From positions 214,055,501-214,119,500 of the forward strand of contig OX465596.1 of NCBI GenBank assembly GCA_950022295.1: DNA of 64,000 bases. The letters run 5' to 3'. The DNA is from Bromus sterilis (Eukaryota > Streptophyta > Magnoliopsida > Poales > Poaceae). Numbering within the stretch: the stretch's first letter is position 1; every line of letters begins with the position of its first letter. The notes under the pieces were generated by a model, which ran no database searches, was not told where the DNA came from, and was given only the letters and a program-made list of their open reading frames with translations. The translations under genes were made by a program, and so were the position numbers. This document shows, in pieces, positions 1 to 10,472 of the stretch.

Positions 1-1140
1 AAACAAAAGCTTTGAAGTGCAAAGCTGTAGATGTGCTCGAAGGTGATCGGTGGAAGTGAACTCGAGAGAGTCAACAGATAAAGATTCACCGGTAAGGAAT
101 TTTGATCATGGACATTTATGAATTCAAGGTGAATATCATGCCCACATGAAAAGTGTGTGAACCTTACCGATAACTTGTCTCAAATGATCCGATATACAAA
201 AAGAATCGCGTGAAACGGAATACTACAACACAGGTCATAGCAAGTTCAAATTTGAATTGAATTTGAATTTGAATTTAAACAGATCAAGAAACATTAGACT
301 TTTTGTGTAGACATGCTATGAACAGAAAGTACATGGAACGAGTGATCCAACGCAAAAAGAATCACTCGATTTGGATCAACGGTTTAAAAGATACGACCTC
401 CGGAATTTGAATTTTGAATTTGAAATAAATTCAAATTCAAAAGTGTGCAAAGTGTGCAAAAGTTTATTCCATGCTAAAGTACAAAACAACCCGAGCGTGT
501 AGAAAAAAGTTTCACCTCGATCCGACGCACGGTGTGGGAGATATTGCGAACGCGAGACCAGGGTGTTTTCTGCCAAAAGGACCTATCCGCAAATATCTTC
601 CTTCAGAAAAAGCGATCGGATCCCTCTCCCAGATCTGGCCGGAGCAACTCCGGCGAACTCCGTTTCCGGCGAGGGCGGCTCGGTGCTTGGCGCGAGGGGA
701 GGCGGCTGGTGGCGGCCGGCGATTGGCCGCGTGGGGGAGGTGGAGGCTGACGAGTGATAGGGGCAGCCGGCGGCGGAGTGCGTCGCGGCGGCGTGACCGT
801 GTTGGCACGGCCGGCACGGGCCGACGGCCGGCGTCGAGGCGCGTGGGCGCGGCTCCGGCCAGGGGTGGCGGCCACGGGGCAGCGCGGCACGGCGGCCGGT
901 GGCCCAGGAGCGCGGCGGCTCGGGCGGGCGGGCGGCCGGCGGCGCCCGGCTCCGGCGACGCACTGGCGGCATCGCAGAGGCGGCGGCGCGAAGGCGGCGA
1001 CGGTCCGGCGGCGGGTCCCGCTAGGGTTTCTTTTTTTCTTTTTTTTGTTGGGAGGGAAAAAGAAAATAATAAAAAAGAAATCCTAATTCTATATATAGGC
1101 TGAGGGGAAAAGAAAAAAAAACGAAATAGGGTCCGAATAG
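1..1140. repeat. Unclassified LTR-like or repeat fragment
   Basis: This stretch has no credible gene. It begins AT-rich with repeated AATTTGAATTTG-type words (about 240-275 and 400-440), becomes very GC-rich at about 640-1020, and then shows a T/A-rich stretch with a TATA-like word at 1089-1099. That order (AT-rich, then GC-rich, then TATA) resembles LTRs of grass Gypsy elements, but no second copy exists in the window, so the family and both ends are undetermined. The open frames across 471-1103 on both strands are by-products of GC richness. Confidence 0.4.
1089..1099 (+). promoter_or_regulatory. TATA-like box in the leftmost repeat
   Basis: The word CTATATATAGG lies in an AT-rich stretch just after a 400-bp GC-rich block. 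It fits a plant TATA box, but no transcript or LTR boundary supports it, so this is a weak call. Confidence 0.25.
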
Positions 1141-1885
1141 TGATAGAAACATGAGACTAGGAGATGTGTTGTTGCCACCGGGGAGAAAACAACGGTGCTT
1201 GTTACCGTGGTTGCAAGGATTGTTTACCTTACGCATAGATTGTTAATGCAATTGTCTGTTGCTTTGAGTTTACACTTTGGGTGGGGCTCGCAACTTAATA
1301 CCAGCGAGATGTTCTGGATAGATATCTCAAGGTGGATGATTAGTGAGTAGATGCAGATGGCTTTCGGTCTACTTGTCTTGGTGTACTGCCCATACTCTCG
1401 AGCTTCTTACTTTCCAGTAGCATAATTAGCATTGCGGTGCGTTTATCATTTTGTCAATTTCCCAACTATAATTTGTTCACCCAGATTAGCAATTTTATCA
1501 TCTTTTGGGAGAGAGACATCACTAGTGAACATCATGGGACCCCGGTCCATATTTCCACCACTGTTTACACCACCACTTTATTTACTGCTTTTACTTTCCA
1601 TTGAAATTATCACTATCATTATCCCCTTGGGTTTAATCCTTTGTAAACAACAAGGCCGGAGAGATTGAAAACCTCTCTGTACTCATTGGGACCAAAGCTA
1701 TCTATTGTGTGTGCAAGTCCAGGTCAAGGAAGCAACTTTAGTCTTAAAAATGGTGTCATTGCTTCTTTGCCACCTACTTGTTGGCCTTGGAGTCCTGCTG
1801 GAGACATAAACCTCGATATCTTCACTGAGGGAAATTTTCTACTAGCTACATCTCAACCTTCCACTTAGGGTATCCAACGAGGCGC
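1141..1885 (+). repeat. Athila-like Gypsy LTR fragment (3' portion)
   Basis: Short conserved blocks here recur in the same order at 57640-58200: an 'aacttaataccagc' block, a 'cataattagcattgcggtgcg' type block, a 'cactagtgaa' block, a 'tttgtaaacaacaag' block and a 'cttcactgagg' block near the end. This is therefore a diverged LTR fragment of the same superfamily as the one at 57121-58215. The Athila-type assignment rests on resemblance to Triticeae elements known to me. Both boundaries are approximate. Confidence 0.5.
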
Positions 1886-2178
1886 TCTCTTGCGCGTTAT
1901 CACCGCCTGGTCAGGTGTGTATGCCCCGCTGGCTCCCCTCCGTACTTCTGGAGTCTTCTGTCGCGCTGATTTTTTTATATGATTTTTCTGGATTTTTCCG
2001 ACCACTTTAATATTTGGCATTTTCCTTTAACGCATGGACACCATAGATAGAAATTGGCACTAATGCACTGAGTTAGTAGGTTAGTCCAAATATGTTGTAA
2101 AAGGTATGAAACATATAGCAATATCACCAAAATAAGCATGGAACAAGCAGAAACTATAGATACGTTTGGGACGTATCA
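1886..2178 (-). repeat. 5' terminal piece of an Athila-like LTR, inverted
   Basis: Read on the minus strand, the segment starts at 2178 with TGATACGTCCCAAACGTATC, which matches the characteristic start of a large group of Triticeae Gypsy LTRs (TGATACGT then an imperfect inverted echo). It runs outward for about 290 bp and stops abruptly. The sequence right of 2178 looks like the continuation of the same kind of LTR on the plus strand, so the LTR head seems to be inverted relative to its body. Two separate fragments meeting head to head is the alternative. Confidence 0.45.
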
Positions 2179-3083
2179 GCGAACAGACCATAGCCGCGCC
2201 CCCTAGTGCCCTGGGTGACTGGCCGCACTATTCGAGACCCCCTCTGGCCTATATTTACTTCCCGATCGTGAAACCCCTGAATATTCATATGCTTTTCCCA
2301 GAAGGGTTTCTGATCTCCACCGTCATCTCCAGCAAGATTTGCAGGACCATAAGTTTCTGTTTCGGCACCCTGCCGGGATGGGGAAGTGCCCCCATCTCCA
2401 TCGATGTTGCTTACTCCCCATGATGATGCGAGAGTAGTTCCTCCTCCGGGGTGAGGTCTTCTACAGTAGATATGTGGTTATATCTCTCTCTCCCAATGAG
2501 GTGATCTTGATTGTGAAAATTGACTATGTTAATCTAGTTGTATCCCATGATGTTTCCCTTCTTCTATGTATTGGATATGATGTGCTCCTTTGATGATACT
2601 TCCGGAGTCCACCAGCGATGCGGTGAATCCATTATTATGGTGATATTGATCATGGGATTGTTCTTCTTGTTGGATTGAATCATGGCTCTGAGAGTATCTC
2701 GATGCTTGTGTTGAGTATAGTTTTCATAATGTTGTGGTGAAAATGGGCACTTTGTTATATTAGAAAGAGACTACTCTTGATATATGTTGTGGTGTTTGTT
2801 AGTACTATCTTTAGATGGTTGTGGTGAAGTTTGGACATCCGTAGATGTGGAATACAAAATCTAAGGTGTACTTTTGTAGCCCTACACAGTTATCATCCCT
2901 ATTGATCCACGAGAAGAATGATCTTCGAGTAATGTCTTCCTTGCATGCTTTTGGAGGAAATATCATGAGTTTCAATTATGTTAATGTTGTTGGGAGTTGC
3001 CACTAGTGAAAGTATGAATCCTAGGCCTTGTTTCCAAGCTTTATAATACTAGTTTTTCTCAATTTTGTCACTTGCTACCTTGT
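2179..3083 (+). repeat. Athila-like LTR body, left part (interrupted by element D)
   Basis: This non-coding sequence resembles the middle of Triticeae Athila-type LTRs (the 'gagagtagttcctcctccgg' type block near 2430 and a 'ggaggaaatatcatgag' block near 2953). It stops where element D begins, and the LTR tail resumes at 55211. No frame of interest lies inside it. The exact insertion boundary is uncertain because no clean target duplication is visible. Confidence 0.55.
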
Positions 3084-3640
3084 TGTAATATTTATTAAAA
3101 ATTTTGTTTTGGTGTGAATTGTTTGATTGTCTGATTTGTTTGCGGTGTTTACATCCCCGATTTATCGATCGGCGATTATTTTTCCCCCTCTTATCTCGTA
3201 CCGGACGGAGACTGACACTTGCCACCCTGACACTCGACCTTTGCGACACCGGGTTTCACCCGATCGTCGTCGCAGCCTTCGGTACAAGACCAGCCTTCAC
3301 CCTCGGTGCGGAAAAACCCCCCATTTTATTTTAAATGGGTTATTTTATCGGGGTGCTCGACGTTCTCTTTGGGTGTTAAACGATGTAGACGACGTCAGTT
3401 CGATGCTTTGAGGCAGTGTTTTGAATTTCGCGCGTTTCCGACTTCGTCGGGTAGGTGAACGTTCGGATGTGCCAGGCATAGTAGCCGATGTAATCCGAGG
3501 GGCGTATTTTAAAAAAATGTCGCGCGCGCTATTAGCTGGACCCCCGGACTCCCCTCTTATCTTCGGATTCTAGCCCACCCGAAAAACCGGACCCAAACGG
3601 GCCATTTTATGGCCCAAAAGAACCCCAAACAGACACCTAC

Positions 3641-3648
3641 TATAAATA
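3641..3648 (+). promoter_or_regulatory. TATA box in D 5' LTR
   Basis: TATAAATA sits in the centre of a perfect inverted repeat (3636-3653, 7-bp arms around TAAA), about 45 bp before a GC-rich leader. The same box and palindrome are conserved in the 3' LTR, which supports it as the LTR promoter core. Confidence 0.6.
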
Positions 3649-6218
3649 GTAGGTGCTGCCTACCAAATCTGGACAACCCCTAGACAACCTCCTCTCATTC
3701 CGCGCCTCACAAACCAACCGCCGCCACCTTGCAGCACTTGCTTCCCCCATGCCAGATCCAGCCGATCTAATCTGAGTCGTCGGATCTGGAACGGAGGGCT
3801 CCAGTTCGGCCACATCACCAGTTGCAGTGTCCCTCCCAAGGTGAGCTCCTCACCGCCCGAGCCGCCTCGTCCCCGAGCACCTCCATGCCCCGGTGAGCCA
3901 CCCCTGCTCCGGCCTCCTCCTCCGTCTCCTCCCTCGCACTGCGCTCTGCCTTCCCCCTCTCATTCCTCGCCCTCTTCCCTCTCTCTAACCCCGGTTCCTT
4001 CTCCTCCTCCCAGCCAAGAACGGAGCCGCCAGGACCGGCCATGGACGCCCCCGAAGCTAGCCGTGCCGCCCCGGGCTAGTCGCCGGCGACCAGCCTCGCT
4101 GAATCCGGCCCCGCGCCCCCGAATCTGCCCGTCCTCGTCACCATCTGCGCCTCCTAGCCCGCGGGAGCCGTGGACACCGAGATCTCGCTGCCGCGTCGCC
4201 AAGACCCAGCCGTGGCCGCCCCTGCACGCCGGCGACTTGGATCCCGACCGCGTGCCTCGGATCCACTCCCCGCACCCCGGATCAGCCGGCTTTTCTCCCC
4301 TGGACGTCCCCTGCGTCGAGCCCTCGCCGGAGCATCGCCTGCCGCCAGCGGCCTTCCATGGATCGGGAGGATCCCGATCGAGACGAGCACGCCTGCTCGC
4401 CCGCTCGCTCGTGGGGGGCAGCGTAGCCTGCACCGCGACCTGGGCCACAACCGGCACGAGCGACCCAACGCCCCCGCCAGCCTGGGCTCGGCCCAGCAAG
4501 GTGAGCGGACCAGCCGCCCCTTCTGTTTTTTTCTTTTATTTTTTTTGTGTTGTTGGGCCTGGTCAGTAGCAGATTCGGCCCAGAGGGGCTTTGTATTTTT
4601 TTTCCTCTGTTTATTTATTATTTTGGCAGATTATTGTTAGTATTTTGCGATGCCCGTATCTTTTAAACGGTAGCTCGGATCGTGACGCGTAAAACATGAA
4701 ACTTGCTTAGAATTGTGTCTAGTTTAATAAAATATGCTCTTTTACTATGTTTGACTTTGTTCACATGTTGTTTTACTGCTAATTACAACTGCTTGCCACT
4801 GTAAATTGTAATTGCTACAACTTTTTAACTGTTGCTCCGATTAAAATGTTTCTTATATGTAACTTGACTATAATTGCATGTAGATTGTGTTTATGCTGCT
4901 CTTGCTTGCTAATAAAAATAATAAAATATGTTTAGGGGTAAAACATTACAAAATGCAATAAATATTGTGGGGTCCGTAATAGTTGCCATGTATAGGTTTT
5001 ACCCCCCCCCCCCACTTAAAGTGACTAGATTAGATAGTTTATTTATGCTTCACCCCTTGTCATGCTTCTATGCTTTGCCATGTTAAAAACCTTGTTTATC
5101 ACCTGTAGCTAAACAACTTGAACCACCGTAAACGTGCGGTATCGTCGTGTGTGACGAGTACTCCACTTAACCTGTTAGTAACCGCTTCCGACGATAGACG
5201 CGATCGTTGCGTTGTCTCGTGTTGCCTTCTTGTTGATGCTTGCTCGTGTTTGCTTCGTAGTAATAGATGCTTGCTCGTTGATTGCTTTCCAGTGTTTACC
5301 GTCTTGTGTGCTTCCGTGGGTACCTTCGGAGACGATGCGATCTTGCGATCAACTACACCTTCAGAACTCGACTTATCAACAGGCAAGGACTATACATTAC
5401 TTATGATCCATTCTATTTCAACCAGCGGTTTTCATGCTAGTCTAGGTTAGGTTCGATGTTTGATCCTACTACATGTTTACAGCCTCTTTCAAACCGATAC
5501 AGCCATGTCCCCTCCCAGCAAACCATGTACTGCTATGTTACTATTGCTCGTTGCTCATCCCCTGCTTAGTATGCATGCTTAGGATGCTACGATGTTACCC
5601 TGTTACTACTTGGTTTGGGCTACCACATTATTATATTGTTGTTGATGATATGATTATTATAATGTTGACTATATTCGACGAAGGATGGAAGGTCTAGGCT
5701 ATCCCTCCCCGACGCTTTGTTCCATTCGAGTCACGTAGGATCCGAGTTCCGGGTATTGGTTTTAAGACTGAGCGTGCCTAACCGCGTGTGTAATTTTATG
5801 GGGTCCCCTTTTCTTACCTACCTAGCTTCAAACATTTCTAGTGGTGGCCCAAGCTGATTTACCATTTGAAAACCGTGTGTGTGTCTGTTGGGTCGCTCGT
5901 GGCAGATATTCTGTAAAACAACTTGGGCTAGCGGAGACATGGTTTCTTTGTTGGTCCACCCCAGGGAGCTAGGGGGTTGTCCACATCTGTTTGGGAAACT
6001 AACCCGACCTCGTCCAGACGGTAGAGGCCGATTCGAGAGCGCGGCCGGCTTTTGAGTTGGATGTCGACTCACCGGGGGCCACCCGGATTTGTGCGTTGTT
6101 AGTTAGAGCGACCTGTCGTTCCGGATCTCTTGGAAATAAATCATAAAATGGTTGCCTATCATGGGTAGCAACTGAGAGAGATGGGCGTGCGTGCGGAGCC
6201 TTGTAATGGGCAGTTGGT

Positions 6219-6223
6219 ACACC
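6219..6223 (+). repeat. Target site duplication of element A, left
   Basis: ACACC directly precedes the LTR start TGTCACAACCCC at 6224 and is repeated at 18704-18708 directly after the LTR end CCGACA. Five bp is the usual Gypsy duplication length. Confidence 0.9.
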
Positions 6224-9200
6224 TGTCACAACCCCAACTAGGGTAAGTGCTAGGGTTGCTTGATCCCTTTGCATCATAAAAAAAATCCAAAAAGAAATTT
6301 AAAAATGGGAAAAAGGAAAGCCCTGAGAATTTAAATAAATGGCCAGAAAAAAATCTTTTTCCAAAAATCATTTGAATGTTTGGAAAATTCCTATAAATGA
6401 TGGTGATCATTTCAAAAGTGGTTTGGGTTCATTCCCATGCCCATGGAATTTTCTAAAATTCACAAAGTGCCTTGGAAATTAAATTTGACCCTTATTTGAA
6501 TTGAAATTCAAATGTTTTGAATTTAAAAAATGCTCAAATTCTACAAGTGACTTGCTACTGGTCACCAAGGATTTATAAAAATGTTTGGGCATTTTAAAAA
6601 ATTGCCTAGCTATTTATTTCTAGGCACAACAGAATTACAGAAAAGAAAAAGAAAGAAGAAATAAAGAAAAGAGGGACAGAGAGGCTTCTGGCCCAACTCA
6701 TCCCCCCAGCCCACCAGGCGGCCCAGCCCACCTCCCCTTTCGTCTTCTTCTTCAACCAGCTCAGTGTCGAACTGGGAGAGCACGGCGACCGCCACCGCGA
6801 CGGCGAGGCCACGTTGCTGCTCCCCGAGCCCTATCTCCTCGCCAGGAGAACCCTCTCGAAGCCCCCTGCCACTTCCATTTCTCGCCGCCTCCTCTCTGTC
6901 CTCGTCGTCGTCTTCTTCGTCACCTCCGGAAGCGCGCCGGAGCGCGCCGTCATGCGCAGCCGTGGCCATCGAGGCCCTCTCGCTAAGATACCGTGTCCAG
7001 AAGACTCGCAGGCGCCGACTTCTTCTTCCAGGGCACGGAATAAAGCCCGCCTGCCCCATGGACGACGCAATCGTCACCACCCTCTCCCGGCCTCCGTGGA
7101 ATCCCGGCGATCGATTCGCCGCCTCCGTCGCTCCTCCGCCTCTTCCGAGCTCTCCAACGTGCTCCTGGTGAGCTGCCTCATCGAACCTCTCACCCCGCGC
7201 TCGTTCCAGCCGCCCCGGTCGACGTCTCCTTCGAGCAGCAACTCCGGCCGCCGCGCGAGTCGTCGCCGGCGTGGCCCGGAGCCTCCTCGAGGTTCCTCGC
7301 ATGGTCTACGCGACGCGCACGAGCGAGGGGAACCCTCCCGTGCCTTCCCCGTGCCCTCCCGTGGCCTGCAGCCGGAGTCCGGCGTTGCTCCGCCGTGCCC
7401 GAGCCGCCGGCGTCAAGCCGCCGGGCACTTAGCCTAACCCCACCCCAAATAACCCCCCTAACCCCACAGATAGTGGGCCCAGGCCTTAATTAAACCAAGT
7501 TTAAACTTAAACAGAAATTAAACTAACCCTTAGCCACTGACCAGTGGGACCCCCCTGTCAGGGAGGCCCACACGTCATGCTGAGGTAGGCATGACGCCAT
7601 ATTTCCCTTTTCTATTTAAAAGAAAATCCAGAAATTACAGAAAATAGATTAAACTACAATAATTCATAGAAAATTCATATTAACTCCAAATGAAACATAT
7701 GATATATGAAAAATTATCAGAAAAATGCAAGGATTAAGAATATGCAATTTGTTTTCATGTTTGACCATTTTAAAATGGGGCAACAGTAGAAAGTTTGCAT
7801 ATCGCTTAATTTGAATTCAAATTTGAAGTTTGAATTTGCAAATCCTTTGCAATACACTTCAATTAAATTTAATTGTCAACAAACCAATACCATATACATC
7901 GTGTGACAACATAAACATGTGCTTGTGCATTTCCATTTAATGTTGCCCCCCCTGTTGATGATTGCCTCCGATGACAGACGTTCTGAGACGGTGATCACCC
8001 CCGAAGGAGAAGAAGTTCGGTAAACCCCGTGTATCGTCATCAAGGCAAGCAAACCCCATTGATCATGTCTATAAAATCCCACTTCCCTCTCAGTCTCGAT
8101 TATGCATGTTTAGGAGATCACCTTGGTATCGATTCTGCCGCATAGTTGAACCCATATCCGATGCATGACCTATCATCTTGTCACAGTAGTAAGCAAACCA
8201 CAATACTAGCTGACATAGGAGTTGTTTGATATCATGTGGCCCCTGCAACTGTTACTGCTTATTGCATGCTTAGAGTTTACAATGAGGATGCTTTTGATGT
8301 GAGTCGGGATGATAGTGAACATGGTGTTGATGAAAGTGAAATTGTGTTGGTGAATCTACCCTAATACAAGGTTAACGATGAGAGGTTGTGTAGGAGTACA
8401 TAGTAGGTTGTCTCCTTGAACACCGCCTTAAGCACCGAGTTCTTGTATGGTAATCCAACACAAAGAGTACAACCACACATTGGGCTCACTGACCCCTCTC
8501 GCCCTAGTACCTTGATCCGTGCTGACGTCGAGGAGTCACATTAGTTCGGGCTTTCCATTTGTCATATGCATAGAAAAAGAATGGATGGAAGGTCGCATCA
8601 TATAGATATGTGGGTGGATCTGTGAGACAGTGAAACCATCTTCTCGGATGGCGTTTCGGTTGCCTACATTGTCTGAGTCCGTATCGTTGATCCGGCCGGG
8701 CTCTCGAGCGCGATCTACCTCATATAGTCGACTCCTGGAATAGACCGGTTGTGAGCGAAGTGTCGTGGTGAACATCCTCGCCGGCCCCCCTTGAATGGTG
8801 AAGAGACTTGGCGGTAACTGATGGTCATGTGTGTGTAGCTTACACCCTTGCAAGGTTAACAAAACTATTCGAATAGCCGCGTCCGCGGTTAAGGACTACT
8901 TGGAACCTGTACCTGATTATTAGACAACTTGATTGGATACTCTAAAACTCGCAAGATAAGCGTGAGTGCTATGGTGTGCTTTCTCGTGGGGAAGTCGAGG
9001 AAGTATCCATAGTGGTGTATTGGTTGCAGACTTGGTAGTGAACTCGTATACGCTTCTTACCTCAAGTCTGGTACTCGTAGAACAGGACTAGCCAAGTCAA
9101 ATCTGGCACTTCTGCATGATGAAACCCCACCTCCATTTACCTTGAAACTTGAGCATGAGTAGTTTAGTTCTGATGTAAGTCTTGCTTAGTACGACTTTGT

Positions 9201-9999
9201 ACTCACGTTTGCTTATTCTATCTTTTAGATGAGAACCCGGACCCCGATGGAGTCACCTTCATGAAGCTCGACGTTGATCTTGGTAGTATAGTTCCAGACA
9301 GCAGTCTGGTCCCTCGTGGAAGGGCATGTTTGTTGAACAAGGCTTCTCTAAGCCATTTGTTAATCTTGTCTGTACTCAGACCTAATTTGCTTCCGTTGTA
9401 TGATGTAATGTTGATCACAAACATGTGATCTTTGTAGGCTCTATGTGTAATTCAATAAAGATACACTTTGTAGAGTTATGTGATGATACCTGCTGTTCAT
9501 ACTAGGCATGTGTGCGGCGTGTATGTTTATAACATGCATGTCTTAGTATGGGTTTTCGAGACCTTAGTGTGATCTGGCTGGTGGTATTTTATACACCAAG
9601 TGGCCCTTAGATGTGCGCAGCTTGGGGCATCGCGATGCGATTGCTCGTGACTCTGTCACTTGCACACTTTGTTGTATGATCGAGCCCGCCCTAGACCCTG
9701 ACTAAGTGATCGGGTTGGAGTAAGTTTATGTAAGAGTTAGGTTTCAATCGATAACATGGTTGAGGCGACTTGTCTATGAGTATGGGATTCACCACCCATA
9801 AGCAATTAGACTTGTGAGCGAACGATGAGGACCCATCTCAGATGATCATCCTGCCTGGATGGGATGCCCCTCACGTTCGATGCTTTCCAAGAGTGTTCTG
9901 TGCTTGGCCTTGTCTGCTTAGACAAGTGGGTACGGCTCTCGGCTCTCCATGTGATTGCATCGTGACGGGAATTACATACGCATATTCCGCGTCCCGACA
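6224..9999 (+). repeat. Element A 5' LTR (3776 bp)
   Basis: It starts TGTCACAACCCC and ends TTCCGCGTCCCGACA, and pairs with 14930-18703. Layout: an AT-rich first 450 bp, a GC-rich block at 6690-7430, AT-rich sequence around 7600-7880, and a 3' part with a polyadenylation signal at 9454-9459. Frames such as 6610-7302 and 6814-7437 fall in the GC-rich block and are not conserved in a single frame between the LTRs. Confidence 0.92.
9454..9459 (+). terminator. Polyadenylation signal in A 5' LTR
   Basis: AATAAA lies about 540 bp before the LTR end and is conserved at the same place in the 3' LTR (18158-18163) and, inverted, in both LTRs of B. In the 3' LTR it would end element transcripts. Confidence 0.5.
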
Positions 10000-10003
10000 G
10001 ACT

Positions 10004-10015
10004 TGGTATCAGAGC
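10004..10015 (+). other. Element A primer binding site (initiator Met tRNA)
   Basis: TGGTATCAGAGC begins 4 nt after the LTR end. This word is complementary to the 3' end of plant initiator methionine tRNA and is the usual minus-strand primer site of chromoviruses and many Copia elements. Confidence 0.92.
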
Positions 10016-10472
10016 AGGACTGTCTATAGGATTATTCAAACCCTTGGTCGAAGTCGAGCTAGCATTCTATAGTTATATAGTTACTCTGGGTATAAGGGAA
10101 CAACGTAAGGCTTCTTTTTCTCCTTACCCTCATCGATCTGAGTTCTTGGTCACGCTTATCTTTTCTACGGGATGATAGGACTAGGCTCATCTATGTCTGA
10201 TTAGAACATCTCGTTGATTGCTTCTTTGTAGCAATAGGACAGTTGTGGTCATCCAGACTCATCGTTCCATTGAGTTCCTTGAAGAAGTTTTTTCCCATAT
10301 TATTGAGGTTTTCTTGTTTTCCATCCCTGTGTAGCCGTTATGTTGCCGGATTTGTTCCGTGTTTCTAGGAATCTTTTCCTTCGCATTATAATCTTTTCTG
10401 TCTTCGTCATGTCCTCTTATCTTTTGATTCCATCATACAACCTGTTCTGACTGTTGATCTTTATCACACAGG
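10016..10472 (+). other. Element A untranslated leader
   Basis: These 457 bp between the primer site and the gag start hold no long frame. The region is T-rich and ends just before the ATG at 10473. It matches (inverted) the leader of element B at 45603-46057, so it is a conserved non-coding part of the family that would contain any packaging signal. Confidence 0.7.

Larger units (their letters stand above)
3084..6223 (+). repeat. Element D 5' LTR, piece 1 of 3
   Basis: The sequence aligns end to end with 51246-54398 of the 3' LTR. The first part of the LTR is altered: the TGTAA start is kept, but about 14 bp present in the 3' copy are missing. It contains a TATA box (3641-3648), a GC-rich transcribed-leader-like block (3690-4510) and a C tract near 5002. 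The Pro/Arg-rich open frame at 3841-4569 has a counterpart in the 3' LTR, but this reflects GC-rich low complexity and not a gene. The piece ends at the element A insertion. Confidence 0.85.

Noticed and set aside
471..1103. Several overlapping open frames on both strands
   Set aside because: GC-rich low-complexity sequence (Gly/Arg/Ala runs) with no domain or consistent frame; a compositional artefact.
3841..4569. 242-codon Pro/Arg-rich open frame in D 5' LTR, mirrored at 52015-52749
   Set aside because: It lies in the GC-rich part of an LTR and has overlapping long frames on the other strand. It has no domain, and its presence in both LTRs follows from LTR duplication.
6610..7437. Long frames on both strands in LTR A (also 15315-15956) and in LTR B (21301-22112, 48807-49477)
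   Set aside because: They fall in LTR GC-rich blocks. Frames differ between the two LTRs of the same element, and Ser/Pro/Arg runs dominate.
10004..10015. Possible tRNA gene at the TGGTATCAGAGC sites (also 46058, 50645)
   Set aside because: Only the 12-nt primer complement is present, at the expected distance from an LTR end. There is no cloverleaf.
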